A stretch of DNA of 64,000 nucleotides from Azadirachta indica (Eukaryota > Streptophyta > Magnoliopsida > Sapindales > Meliaceae): positions 12,372,363-12,436,362 of the forward strand of contig CM040449.1 of NCBI GenBank assembly GCA_022749755.1, given 5' to 3'. The notes under the pieces were generated by a model. The model was not told the origin of the DNA, made no database searches, and saw only the letters and a list, made by a program, of their open reading frames with translations. Positions 1 to 11,830 of this stretch are shown here, in pieces. Numbering within the stretch: the first letter of the stretch is position 1; each line of letters starts with the position of its first letter. The translations under genes were made by a program, and so were the position numbers.

Positions 1-734
1 ATAATTTTTAATAATTATATTTTTAATTATAATTTTAATTTAGAAATTTTTTATAAATTTCTAAATTAAAATTATAATTAAAAAAAAAAAAAAAACAATT
101 ATAAAAAATTATTAAAATTTTTTTTCTAAATTAAAATTAACATTTAAAAATTATTTTAGTTTAAAATTATTCATAAATTAACCGAAAAATCATGTTGAAA
201 ATAAGTTAATAATTGAATTTATATAAGATAATTATAATTTTTAAATTTTTATAATATCAATTTTGATTATAAATATACTTATTTTAAAAAAATTTTAAAA
301 TTTCAAAAATATATTTAACTTCTACATATAATTGTTATTATTTAACAATTAGTTAATAATATAAATTATATATGTTTAATTTTAATTATTAAATATAAAT
401 TATTTTAAACTAAAAAAATATAAATTATATATATTTGAATATTAAAAGAATTGTTTGGTTTGACGGTTTAAAGGTTCGGTTTGCTAATTTTGATTCGGTT
501 TGATTTAGTGGTTTAAATTGGGTTACGTAAGGACAAAGTTGGAAGAAAAATGAAGACAGGGGGTAACGGACATTTTTGAAACCATAGGAAGGAATTGGGT
601 AGTTAAACCAAACCTTAAAAGAGTAATAAATATTTTTTTTAAAAAAAATTTGAAGAGTGTTCAATTTTTGTACGTGAAAAAAATTTGAAGAATATTTTTA
701 ATTTAAAATGTCCGATCTTTTTTTTTTAAAAGAA
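1..734. other. AT-rich intergenic DNA, no gene seen
   Basis: This stretch is very AT-rich with runs of A and T. Short open frames here lack codon structure or any recognisable domain. A patch at 450-535 with repeated GGTTTGA/CGGTTTG words resembles the ends of some short plant transposons, but I could not delimit an element. Confidence 0.6.
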
Positions 735-2243
735 ATATATAATTATGTGTGTTTGGTTATCAAAAATATTTCAAATGTGTCACTTTATGATTGGTTACGG
801 ACCATGAACTCTTGTGAGACTTTGAAGTGCAATTATTTAATTCCAAACCTATCCAACTATAATCTTTATTTGTTCCGCGGTAGACCAAACCAGAATCTTC
901 CCACGAAATTGTAAACAGAATAAAAACACTCTTATTTCTAAATTTTGGAAAACTAACATATTATCCAATGATGGTCTAGATTGAACAATTGAGTCCCTTT
1001 TCTTTGTTTTCTTATCCCTTTAATAGCATATTAGTATTAAATACTAAAATTGTTAGAATTACAAATATTTTGCATTAATTTTTCATTATTTCAAATTTAG
1101 GAACAATAATATTAATATCCTAATATCAAAAATTGGTGGGGAAATTTGTCTACAGTTGGAAAGGTTAGAGAGACTGAATAAAGTTTGGTTTGATATAACT
1201 TTTCCAATAAGATTTCTTAAAATAGGTTTTTTACATATAAAGTTTTTATAAATTGAGTTTTTAATAAAAATTTAGTAATCTTTTAGTTGATATATATAAC
1301 TTTTGGTAAAAATTATATAATTATTTTAATAAACAGTTTTTAAAACTATATTACAAGAAAATAATGTAAAATTTTTAAAATATAATAAAATTATTTTAGA
1401 AAATTTAACCTTTTAAAAAAAAATTCTATTGTAAAAAACGCAAAATTTGAGCTTCTACTAAAAAAAAAATGACTTTTTTAATTCATAAAAGTTCTTTTCC
1501 AGTACCAAACAAACACTAAAAAAATTAAAAATAACTTTTACTATTAACGAAAACGTTTTTAAGTAATGAAAAAATTAAACCAAATAGGCACTAAAACCTC
1601 TTAATTATCAATTTAAAATGACATTGCCTATTATTTTCTCTAATTTACATGTCCAAATCCAAGAGTTATGATCTTTCTGTGCTCACAAAGAGCCAAATAT
1701 CTATATTTCTAAAAAAAATAAAAGTCATTTTCACTTTAAAAATTTAATCAATTTGACCATTCCTCTAGATATATACATATACATATATTTTAGTTCAAAT
1801 TGCTTTCAATAATATTTAATTGTTGAACTTGAAGTCAATTTTTAATCATTCTTACCAAAAGTCAATAAATTATTTATCTTATTTATCTTATTTAACTATT
1901 TTTTTTAGTTTTAACTAATCTTAATTCTTTTTTTGTGATTGCTGAGTTTTTATTGTATTTTTCAAAATATAATTGTTTTTTTTTTTTTTGAAAAGATTAT
2001 TTGATAATACTGAAACTTTTAATGAGATTCGCTTTTTTTATTAATATATGAATATATATATATATATAAACTATGATTTTAAAATCACAATATCTCCATA
2101 ATAAATAAATTAAAACAAGTATGATTACACACATGTTCACATGCATAAATAGGAGTCTAAATTTATTCATAGTTCAATACTCTTGTTTCCATTTTCAGGT
2201 GTTTTACGTTGAATTTATGTTTTAGCAGTTTGATCAGTTGATT
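735..2243 (+). repeat. Duplicated SDC promoter region, copy P1
   Basis: This region aligns by eye with 23,900-25,384 (in front of SDC-B) and with 21,545-22,985. Shared landmarks are GTGTCACTTTATGATTGGTT near 777, the block around 880-930, GGTGGGGAAATTTGT near 1134, and CACATGTTCACATGCATAAA near 2130. It leads directly into the broken SDC exon 1. P1 resembles P3 (SDC-B) more than P2, so the broken copy and SDC-B look like sisters. A TATA-like ATAAATAG lies near 2144. Insertions and deletions separate the copies. Confidence 0.8.
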
Positions 2244-2573
2244 ATGGCTCAGATAATGCAAGCTGAATCAATTTTCAACCACGTTAATGGAGGGACGGCG
2301 GAGATGTTTGATTGGGAGTTCGATCCAACGGCTGTGTTAGCAGAAGCCGTGCCTCCAGTTGTTACAAACAATGGTGGATCCATGAGATAGTAGAAGAAAA
2401 GATTGCTGAAACTGAGAGAGGGATTGTGTTGGGAAAGAACGTGCATATCACGTGCTTAACGGTGACGGAACGGGAGGCAAACGGCGAGTTCTCCGACGAG
2501 ACGGATGCTTATATGGCTGGCGTCTTGGCTCGATTCAGGGAGACCATGATGGAACGGACACAACACCATTTAG
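2244..2573 (+). pseudogene. Serine decarboxylase pseudogene, exon 1 only (SDC-C)
   Basis: Exon 1 begins with [20 protein letters not shown], nearly the same as SDC-B. A single G is missing in the run at about 2380 (SDC-B has GGTGGGATCC, here GGTGGATCC). The frame shifts and ends at a TAG four codons later. Past the lesion the original frame resumes and reads as the same exon to HHL plus one base at 2573, followed by a normal GTACGT donor. Intron-1 sequence matching SDC-B continues to about 2880. None of exons 2-5 is found downstream, so the copy is both frameshifted and truncated. It would encode at most about 49 residues of the SDC N-terminus and is almost certainly non-functional. Confidence 0.9.
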
Positions 2574-3940
2574 GTACGTACGAGGTAAAATAAACTTTAC
2601 CAAATTTCTAAATGAAAAATTGCCCTTGACCCCTTTAGATTTGGTTGAAATACGTACTACTCCCTCGAGGTTTCAAAAATATTTTGTTACATCCTACCAT
2701 TAGCTTGAGATAATGAAAAAATTGAAATTTTAATGGTAAAATAGTAAATGCACTATCACATCACAGTAAACTCTCTCGTCAAAGTCAAACTTTCGTTGAT
2801 TATGCCTCACACTTTCCACCAATAGCGGTCGGCTACCATTCGATCGCTGATGACCACAGTCCACCACTGGTCTTCAGCTCCAAATTAATTATAGTTGACA
2901 TCATTGGGAAGGTGGACGAGTTAAGGTCCTACGGCATACTCATTACTCAAAACACCCTCTCAAAAAGAAAAAATATGTCTGTTAGATTTGGTTCTTCTTA
3001 GTTGGGAGCTGTGAAAAAGGAACAGGAAGGTTGGATCCGATTGGTATACAGAGAAGAAGACGGAAGTGATGAGAAGGATGGGTTATGAAGGCGATGTAAA
3101 GGTGGAGTGAGGGCAGAAGCAATGGCTATTTTGTGATAATGAGGATGGGATTCAAGATTAGGGTTAGGAAAAATACTTTTAAGATTTTTTTAATATTAAA
3201 AAAATATTTTTTTTAATATTTTAAATTTTCATTATTTGTCTAAATTAAAAAGAATAGGATTATTTTAAAAACAAATCTTCTGATATGCATTTAAAGATTG
3301 CTTTTTTTAAAAATTATTATTTATAATAAATTACTGAATTATTCTTAAAAGTTAACAATCATCAGTAACATAAGTAATGTTAAAGAGGTGATGAGGTATT
3401 AAGTCAAACAATAAGGGGATATCGGACATTCTCCCCTTTTTCGCATGCACTTACCTCACTTACCTGCAAAGTGGATTTTTCACTGCTCATTGATTCACGT
3501 GCCACCTCACCATTGATAGGCTTGACAGTTCTCTCTACGTGTCACCTCGTTATTGGCTTGCTTCACAATTTTCTGTGTAGCAACTTGCTTCATTAGGCGA
3601 TGATTTTTAGCCATGAGTCTCATGTTACAACTTCAGAGACCACAAAGTCTGTCTGCAGCATTATTTGATCTGCATCATTTCACGGTCGGGTTTTGGTTCA
3701 TAGTCTAAAAATTGCTATGCATTGTGGTGATCACTCTTTGCTATTGTGGCAGACATTAATGCTGACGTGACCATTCCACGTAGCCCTTGGCCACATTTTT
3801 ATCTTTCGTCGTTTCTGTTTCACAGGGCTTCGTAGGTGCCATGTAGGCATTAAGGATTCACCCGTAACAACTACTCTCAATTTTCTGGTGCGGCTGCTCT
3901 AAGGAAGCAAATAATATACACTACACAACATAGAAATCTC
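2574..3940. other. Remnant of SDC intron 1, then unassigned DNA
   Basis: 2574-2880 matches the start of SDC-B intron 1 (25,716-26,010), including the GAAATTGCCCTTGACCCC-like block. After that the two diverge. 3430-3900 is less AT-rich than its surroundings and contains CACGTG-type words and repeated CACCTCA/CACGTGTCAC-like words, but no open frame or family signature. I see no gene. Confidence 0.6.
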
Positions 3941-3941
3941 T

Positions 3942-5356
3942 GGGTATGTTTGGCACACTGGATTTAACTGTATTATTTTATTGTACAGGACAAAAAATTT
4001 TAAGTCCACTGTTTGGTGCAAGAAATTTGAAGGGATTGGATTTATAAAAATTAAGAATAATACATTCTATACTCCCCAAATTTGACAAGCACTCCCCTAC
4101 GGGTCAAGCTTAAATTGCATTAATTTTTTTCTTTCATTTTCTTAAAAAATAACTTTTAATAATAATCATAATTTTTTGGTTATCAACGCATGTAATTTTG
4201 AATTATTTAATTTTTAATTAAAAGTAATAATATATAATTAGTTAATAAAAATAAAATTTCTATTATTAATATTTTTAGTGCAATCACACACCAAACATAA
4301 TATTATATTAAAAGGGATATTGACATTTTCTTTCCTGAGGTTTGGCTTAATAGCCTAATGTTTAAGAAAAGACAGATACTCCTCTGACGTTTGGATAAAT
4401 AGACGAATACCCCCCTCAACTTTTATTTTCGTTAGTTGGCTGTTAGTTTATTATCATTTATGTCCCTCATCTTTTATATAATAATATTTTGATATATATT
4501 TTATTTCAATATAGCACTATACTCCCTATTTTAATATTTTTCACAATATAATTTTTTTAAATATAATAATTTAGTCCATATTTAATATTTTTTTGATAAT
4601 ATACTCAAAACTAAATACATTTTTAATTTTTTATTTCAATAAAAATTTGAAAACTAAAATATTATTAAAAAAATTTAAACAATGAGTTAGATTAAACTCA
4701 TATTAAAATATTTTAAACTCAAGTGAAAATATTTATATCCTTTTTTTTCTACAATAAATTTGATATTTAATTGCTAAAAGAATTTCGAAATATATTTTAA
4801 TATTTTATTTTTATATTGATATTTTTATTTAAAAGATTATATTAAATTTATTATTTTTTATTGAGAAAAATTATGAATATATAAATAAAAAAGTAAAAAA
4901 AAATTAATATCATTTGTTAATAGAATTAGTAATTAAATATATTTTATATTCTTATTAACCAATATAATTTAATTTTAATTAAAAAATAGAAAAAGAAGAA
5001 AATTTTTTATTATTTTTATTATAAAAAATATTAAAATAGGGAGTGTAGTGTTATATTGAAATAAAATATATATCAAAATATTATTATATAAAAGATAAGG
5101 GATACAAATGATAATAAACTAACAGGCCAACTAACGAAAATAAAAGTTTAGGGGGGTATCTGCCTATTTATTCAAACGTCAGGAGAGTATCTGTCTTTCC
5201 TCAAACATCAGGGGGGTATTTGCCTATTAGACCAAAACTCAGGGGGAAAAATGTCAATATCCCATATTAAAATTTATACAATGTAGTACAATACAATGCA
5301 GTTCAATACTCTTATTAAATTTCAATACAGATTAGTGCAGTGTGCCAAACACGTCC
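3942..5356. mobile_element. TIR element (MITE-like), interrupted by a nested element
   Basis: The left end GGGTATGTTTGGCACACTG and the right end (reverse complement GGACGTGTTTGGCACACTG) form terminal inverted repeats. The flanking triplet is TCT on both sides, a possible 3-bp target duplication as in PIF/Harbinger-type elements. Without the nested insert the element is about 456 bp and non-coding. The class is tentative: hAT elements can have similar ends but need an 8-bp duplication, which I do not see. Confidence 0.7.
4314..5263. mobile_element. 950-bp MULE-type MITE with perfect 9-bp TSD
   Basis: The ends GGGATATTGACATTTT and AAAATGTCAATATCCC are inverted, and the inverted similarity runs inward for more than 200 bp. 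Both arms contain the CAGATACTCnCCTGACGTTTG block and the GTTAGTTGGC block. The flanks are ATATTAAAA at 4305-4313 and ATATTAAAA at 5264-5272, an exact 9-bp target duplication. That length with long TIRs points to Mutator-type mobilisation. There is no coding capacity. The element sits inside the older TIR element at 3942-5356. A related left arm is found at 51,511. Confidence 0.9.
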
Positions 5357-5672
5357 TCTATGTCAGCTTAAGAAGGAGAGACATAGAGTTCATAGAACTA
5401 TGGAGCTTATTTACAAGTGCTCTTAGCAAAGTAATGTTGGAGACTTATTACTTATTGTGATTTTTTAATAATGTCGAATAATCATGTCATGTCTCAAATT
5501 GTTATCCCTAATTGTGAATTTTTAGCTGTTAAAGTATTTAAAGCAAGATACTAATGAAAAGTAAACAGGGTAGCAATCATTTTTATATTTAGAGAAGTTT
5601 TTTATGCAGCAAGAGAGAGTTGAAGCCGGGGCTCATTGAAGAATAGGCTGTGAAAATATATTTTGTTGTATA
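5357..5672. other. Intergenic DNA, nothing recognised
   Basis: This short stretch lies between the nested TIR element and the LINE relic. No coding frame or repeat was recognised. The last part may be upstream sequence of the same LINE relic. Confidence 0.5.
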
Positions 5673-6035
5673 GAGCAAAAGTGGATTCCTAGGCCTCTAA
5701 CATTCCAAGCGATTTCTCCTCATCTTTTACAAGAAGACACAAAAGTTGTTGCACTAATAGATGAAGAAGGTCATTAGAAAGAGGAGTTCATTCATAACCA
5801 TTTTGTCCATGAAGACGTAGAAATCATTCTAAAAATGTAATTGCCATACAATCTTAAAAAGGAATAACTGCGATGGCATTTTGAAAAGAGGGGAAATTAT
5901 AAAGTTAAAAATGGCTACCAAATGGTCTCTGACCTTAAACAACAAAGATCGAGCTACATCAAACTCAACTAATCTATCAAAATGGTGGAATTATATTTAG
6001 AACTTCGCTATGCCTCTTAAAACTAGAAGATTAGA
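5673..6035 (+). pseudogene. LINE (non-LTR retrotransposon) reverse-transcriptase tail, decayed
   Basis: One forward frame reads EQKWIPRPLTFQAI, then TKVVALIDEEGH, then a stop where Trp is expected. It continues through LRWHFEKRGNYKVKNGYQMV and a KMVEL/WWNY-like stretch. This is the conserved region just after the reverse transcriptase of plant L1-type LINEs (the P-R-P..F, ..LID..G.W.. and W....G.YSVKSGY blocks), ahead of the zf-RVT domain. At least four in-frame stops (TAG, TAA) interrupt it. No upstream polymerase motifs or poly(A) tail were found, so it is a short old fragment. Confidence 0.75.
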
Positions 6036-7784
6036 CAATATTGATTTAATATATTTTCTCTAACTTTTTATTAATTATATTAAAAATTAGATAATAATTT
6101 ATTACTACATTTATTTATTTTTTTTATTTAAATAGGTTAACAAAAAATTAAAATAAATATATCAATTAAATTTGATATTTTACTCTAACAAGATTGTTAT
6201 AAACTGTAATATTTTATATCAATTATTTTAATCAAATTAATGATTGTTGTCAATTACTGTATTAATTTCATCAATTATTTTATAAAAGAATTAAATATTT
6301 ATTTTTTTATATTATTTTGATGATGTGTGATTTCAAATATAAAAATTTAATTTATTATTATTGAAAAATATAAAAAATTTGATTTATATTATGAGATCTG
6401 ATAAAAAATTAAAAATTTATGATACTTTTTTTATTAATAAATTACAAAATTAATATTTGTAGGAGCTAATTTTTATTAAATACTTTAAATATATATTCAA
6501 GTCAATAAATTTAATATTTTTTTATGATTTATATTAAGTTTAGTACTATTAAATTATTATAAAATTAAATTATTATACATTTTCTTAAGATCATATATAT
6601 ATATATATATATAAGAAATGATTCGCAGCCCCATATTTTTATATATATTTTTACATCTAATATTAACTCTTGAATTTAATTACCGTCAATAGTTGAAATT
6701 AAATCTGAAATTTATAATTAATACATAATTAATGTACATGTTAGATTCAATCTCAACTGATAGAAGTACTCAAATCCAATGGTCCACAAAATAATGTAAA
6801 AAAAATATGTGTAAAATATTGGCTCTTAATCCTTCCTCATATATATATATAAAGAGAAAACCCTAGAGTTATCTATATAAACATGAATTACTTGGATGAT
6901 TGTTAATATTATGTATAAGGTTTTTAATTTTTAAGCTTTTACTAGTTTTTGGCATTATTTCTATGATACTTGTGATTTTGATCACTATACTCTTTATTTT
7001 GGAGAATTTTATATTTAATATATACGAAATTATTTTATAATTTAAAACAATTCATATTTAATTATAATTACTCAAATATAATTTAAACTATTGACTTATT
7101 GTTAAATAAGAACAATTTTATGTAAAAATTAAATACATTTTCTAAAACTTTTTAAAATTAATTTTTAAAAGAAAGTAAGTATATTTATAAACAAATTTAT
7201 TTTTATTAGAATTTAACAACTATAATATTAAAATAGATTTATTGTTCCTTCAAATAATTAGAAAGAGAAATAATAGTAATAAAATTATTTTTAGATTATT
7301 ATTAATAAAAATATTATTATAATAGATTAAATTTGAATTATTTTAGATCATAAAATTATTTTATATCAATAATAATAATTTTAAAATAATATTTTAGTAA
7401 TTAAATAAAATATGTCTTCTTAGTAAAATATTTTTTATTTACATTTTTTTATAAAAAATTTCAGTGGTGCATAAGGAAGTTAGTTGTTTAACTTCCTTCA
7501 TATCTTGACTTTGAATCATGTGATTGTAATATATTTTATTTAAATGGGTGTGCCAGCTCATTACCGTTTATAGGAGTCATCGAATTTGGATTTATTTGAT
7601 AGATCTAAAGAAATTACATTCAAATTTCTTAAAACATTAAAAGAAGGGACTCTTTTATTAAAACTCTTAAAAAATTTAAAAAATATTGGCTGGGCTGTGC
7701 CGTCTATGCCGGCTGGACCGGTCTTATAAGTTAAAATAAATAACCTTATAAACTCGAAAACTTCAACGATTAGATAAAAGGATT
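6036..7784. other. AT-rich intergenic DNA, nothing recognised
   Basis: About 1.75 kb of AT-rich sequence with short (AT)n runs near 6595-6612 and 6840-6850. No coding frame, TIR pair or RNA gene could be supported. Confidence 0.6.
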
Positions 7785-7990
7785 GGGAAATTTCTCAAAA
7801 TGGTTTAAGACTTTTTTGATTTTACGTAAATAATTTTTTATAAAAAAATTTTATTAATTCAATTTAAAATATATTTTTCGGAATAAATTACCTTCAATAG
7901 CTTATTTTAATTTTATTTTTACAAAAATTAATTTTTTACTTTACTCTTTTTTATAAATCAACCCTCACCTCTTAAAATCTTCACTCCTTC
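7785..7990 (+). repeat. Left terminal inverted repeat of the MULE
   Basis: This arm pairs with the reverse complement of about 18,745-18,955. Shared blocks include AAATTTCTCAAAAT at the tip, AAAAAAATTTTAT, a TATATTTTT(C/T)GGAATAAATTA-like block, CCTTAATAGC/CCTTCAATAGC and AATTTAATTTTATTTTT. Similarity fades after about 200 bp. Confidence 0.85.
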
Positions 7991-8357
7991 TTCAACGGCA
8001 GCGGCATCAGTAGCGGAGACGGCGATAGCGAGAGAAATTGTGCAAATAAGAGTTTATTTTAACTTGACGACAGTAAACGGAAACTATTGATAAGTTTCTA
8101 TAATTTTATTTATATTTTTTCAACACAAATAAATGAAAGAGTTTTATTTAGTATGATTTTTGCTGGATATTAATAATGTGAATGTATTTTATTAGAATGA
8201 GAAGAAATTTTGGCAAGAAAATGAAGATTTTGTGGAACATTATATTGAATTTGACAGAGAAATGCAACTAAAATTTCAGGAAAAATTTACCTAAAAGTGT
8301 AGAAAAGTTTGAGACTAGTGCATCTAAAAAATGGGTTCTTTCTCCGTAACAATTAAA

Positions 8358-8397
8358 GGACCCATTTTCGGGATGCATTGGTCTCGAAATGGGTCTC
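8358..8397. repeat. Short hairpin near the left MULE end
   Basis: GACCCATTTTCGGGA and CTCGAAATGGGTC are inverted across a short loop (TGCATTGGT). The element lies between the left TIR and the AAT-rich array. A stem of about 13-15 bp with a mismatch or gap is supported. Its function is unknown. Confidence 0.6.
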
Positions 8398-8404
8398 TTT
8401 ATGG

Positions 8405-9078
8405 GCCCCTTTTAAAATATATAATAAAATAATAATAATAAAAAAATAATAAAAATAATATTATATGAAATTATTATTTAATAATAGTATTAAAAATAAA
8501 TTTAATTATATTTTTAATTAGTCAATAATAATCAATAAAAACAATTAATAATAATATAATGGCAAATAATTAATAATAATAAATAATAGTAGTAATAATA
8601 ATTATTAATAATAATAATAATAATAATAATGAGATGTAATAATAATAATAAAATAATAGTAATAATAATAATTAATAATAATATGAGATGTAATAATAAT
8701 AATTGATTAGTATTAATAATAAATTAATACTTATATTTTTAATTATTCAATAATAAACAATAAAAATAATTAATAATAATATAACAGTAAATAATTAATA
8801 AAAATAAATAATAGTGGTAATAATAATTATTAGTAATTAATAATTAATTAATAATAATAATAATAATGTGAGATGTAATAATAATAATAATAATTTATTA
8901 TTAATAATAAATTATTCAAAAAATTAAAGTAATAGTGATAATAATTATTACTAATAATATGAGATGTAAAAAAATAATTGATTAGTAATAATTAATAATA
9001 ATAATAAATAATAATAGTTATAATAATTGATTATTAATAATTAATAATATCAATATAAATAATAATTAATACTAATAC

Positions 9079-9110
<32 letters not shown>

Positions 9111-9327
9111 TAATATGAGATTAATAATAATAATTGATTAGTATTAATAATAAATTAATAATTATATTTTTAATTATTCAATAATAATCAATAAAAATAA
9201 ACTAATAATAATAATATAATAGTAAATAATTAATAATAATAAATAATAGTAGTAAATAATAATTATTAATAATAATTAATAATAATGTGAGGTGTAATAA
9301 TAATTTATTATTATTAATAAATAATTC

Positions 9328-9365
<38 letters not shown>

Positions 9366-10172
9366 TAATAATAATAATAATTGATCAATAATAATTAATT
9401 GATAATAATAAAGTAACAGTAATAATTTACAATAATAATAATAAGGGAGAATGCCCATTGCTTCCCTATTTTTTTAATTAATGTCCTATTACCCACCTAT
9501 ATTTTGTCTAATACCCCATTACCTCCTTGATTTTTTTCATTTATTTTGCTCTTCAGTTCAATTAATTTACAAATGGTAAAATCGAAAATATTAGAAATAC
9601 TAAAAGGTAAAATCGAAACTCAGGGGGTGATGGGATATTACAAAAAATATAAGAAATAATGGAGCATTAGCTGAAAAAATAGGGGGGTAATGGGCATTCA
9701 CCATAATAATAATAATAATAGTAGGAGACGTAATAATAATATTGATTAATAATAATTAATATTAATAAAAAATAAATAAGAATAGTAATAATAATTAAAT
9801 AATAATAAAATAATAGTAATAATAATTATTACTAATAATATGAGATGTAATAAAAATAATTGATTAGTAATAATTAATAATAATAGTTATAATAATTGAT
9901 TATTAATAATAAATAATATCAATAATAATAATTAATACTAATAATAATAATAACAATAATATGAGATGTAATAGTCATAATTGATTAGTATTAATAATAA
10001 ATTAATAATTTTATTTTTAATTATTCAATAATAATCAATAAAATAATTAATAATAATATAATAGTAAATAATTAATAATAAATAATAGTAGTAATAATAA
10101 TTATTATTAATAATTATAATAATGTGAGGTGTAATTTATTAATAATAATAACCAATTCATAATAATAAAGTA

Positions 10173-10250
<78 letters not shown>

Positions 10251-10720
10251 GGAGATGTAATAATAATATTGATTAGTAATAATTAATAATAATAAATATA
10301 TAAATAAGAATAGTAATAATAATTAATAATAATAAAATAATAGTAGTAATAATTATTACTAATAATATGAGATGATAATAAAAATAGTTAATTAGTAATA
10401 ATTAATAACAATAATAAATAATAATAGTTGTAATAATTGATTAATAATAATAAATAATATCAATAATAATAATAATTATTAATACTAATAATAATAATAT
10501 TAACAATATGAGATGTAATAATAATAATTAATAATGTAAATAATAATATCAATAATAATAATAATTAATAAATTTAATATTATTGGGAATAATAGTAATA
10601 ATTAATTCATTAATAATAAAAAAAAAATAATGATAATAATTAATGATTTAATTATAATAATAAAAAATAAAAGTAACAATAATAATAATTGATTAATAAC
10701 AATAATAAAAATTTTATATT
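8405..10720. repeat. AAT/TAA-rich array with higher-order structure
   Basis: About 2.3 kb composed almost entirely of AAT/TAA triplets. Recurring punctuation is GAGATGTAAT or variants (for example near 8632, 8685, 8871, 8951, 9291, 9728, 9841, 9962, 10124, 10252, 10510). A longer module recurs near 8500, 8703, 9133 and 9981, containing TGATTAGTATTAATAATAAA, TTTTTAATTATTCAATAAT and AATAGTAGTAATAATAAT. So this is not a simple microsatellite but an array of diverged modules inside the MULE. A MITE interrupts it at 9445-9702. Pure (AAT)n runs reach about 20 triplets near 10,180-10,250. Confidence 0.85.
9445..9702. mobile_element. 258-bp GGGAGAATG-family MITE
   Basis: The ends GGGAGAATGCCCATT and (reverse complement) GGTGAATGCCCATTACC are inverted. 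The interior is closely similar to the element at 55,746-56,007, including CAGTTCAATTAATTTACAAATGG-like and AATATTAGAAATACT blocks. It inserted into the AAT array, so the target duplication cannot be read in that repeat. It is non-coding. Confidence 0.85.
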
Positions 10721-10902
10721 ATTACCTTGTAATTTTCTTTTAAAATTGTTGTAATAATTTATTAATATTTATAAAAAATTAATAAAATCATGAATGAATT
10801 TACCTTGCGTTTAGTACATAAATTATTATATTATGATTATGTTATATTTTAGCATCAATACTGTATTTAATATATTTAATTTAATTTTTCAAGTAAAAGA
10901 AA

Positions 10903-11830
10903 ATGACCAAGTCAGTTAGGAGATTAAAGGTTCATTCCGCCGATCACTTTTACGGCGTTACCACATTACTATCTAAATTATAAATATTGAACACAATTCG
11001 AAAGAAGCTTACTCCTAAACAAGTTGAGCTTTTTAGAGAGACACGTATGAGACTTTTTATAGACCTTGATAACCTCCGCTTTTCTAATAACATGACTCAT
11101 TATATGTTGTTGCATGAGGCATACGCACGGGGTACCCGAGACAAAATGTGATTTTTGATGGGTGGTCAATATATTCGTTTTTCTTAGGTCGAGTTTGGAC
11201 GTATCATAGGTCTAAGATTTGGCAAATATCCATCTAGGATAGTTAGGGTAGTAACCGTTTAAAGGTCCAATATTTTGGTGGTGAAAGTAACATTAAATTG
11301 TCTCAGTTAATTATAGTTTATGAGAACTTTGATTTTTCACAAATTGATGATTATAATGCTATAAAGTTATTGTTGTTTCTTTTTATGGAGTGTGTTATGT
11401 TTGGGAGGGCCCACCATAATTATGCAAATATATGGTTGTTATAGATATTAGATGATTTGGATGAATTTAACCAGTATCCTTAGGGTACTGTTGTTTAGCA
11501 CTTTACATTCCAGTCGTTGCGCCGAGTCATAAGAGGTCCCTTTGCTAGGTATCAAAGTAAGCTTGATGACGAAGAAAACTCGAAATGTACATATGATCTC
11601 GAGGGTCTGAGTGTTGCCTTTCAAGTACATGGTTCTATTATTTGTTTACGTGGACCACATAATGTTTCGCTTAATGTTCATATTATTGCTAATTAATAGT
11701 TAACATTTTTATTACAGATATGAATTTATGAGGCAATTTCATTTGCTGGTCATACGTTTGGACAAAGAGTGAATAGTAAGATACCCCGAATTGTTAATTG
11801 AAGGTTAAAGAAAAAAAAATTTGATAGTTG
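10903..11830 (+). pseudogene. DUF1985 (Ulp1-protease family N-terminal) fossil in MULE
   Basis: From the ATG at 10,903 the frame gives KKLTPKQVELFRETRMRLFI, then LRFSNNMTHYMLLHEAYARG, then VEFGRIIGLRFGKYPSRIVR. After a frame slip near 11,265 it gives RYFGGESNIK, AIKLLLFLFMECVMFGRA, a DDLDEFNQYP block and FQSLRRVIRGPFARYQ. A last block at 11,730-11,810 reads IYEAISFAGHTFGQRVNSKI. This order matches DUF1985, usually found upstream of a C48/Ulp1 peptidase in plant transposon-borne proteins. Several stops fall where the family has Trp (TGA or TAG for TGG) and one where it has Leu. An intron probably lies at 11,635-11,720. Non-functional. Confidence 0.8.

Noticed and set aside
9276..9458. Ile/Tyr/Leu-rich open frame in the AAT array
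   Set aside because: It is the translation of AAT/ATT triplets and carries no protein information.
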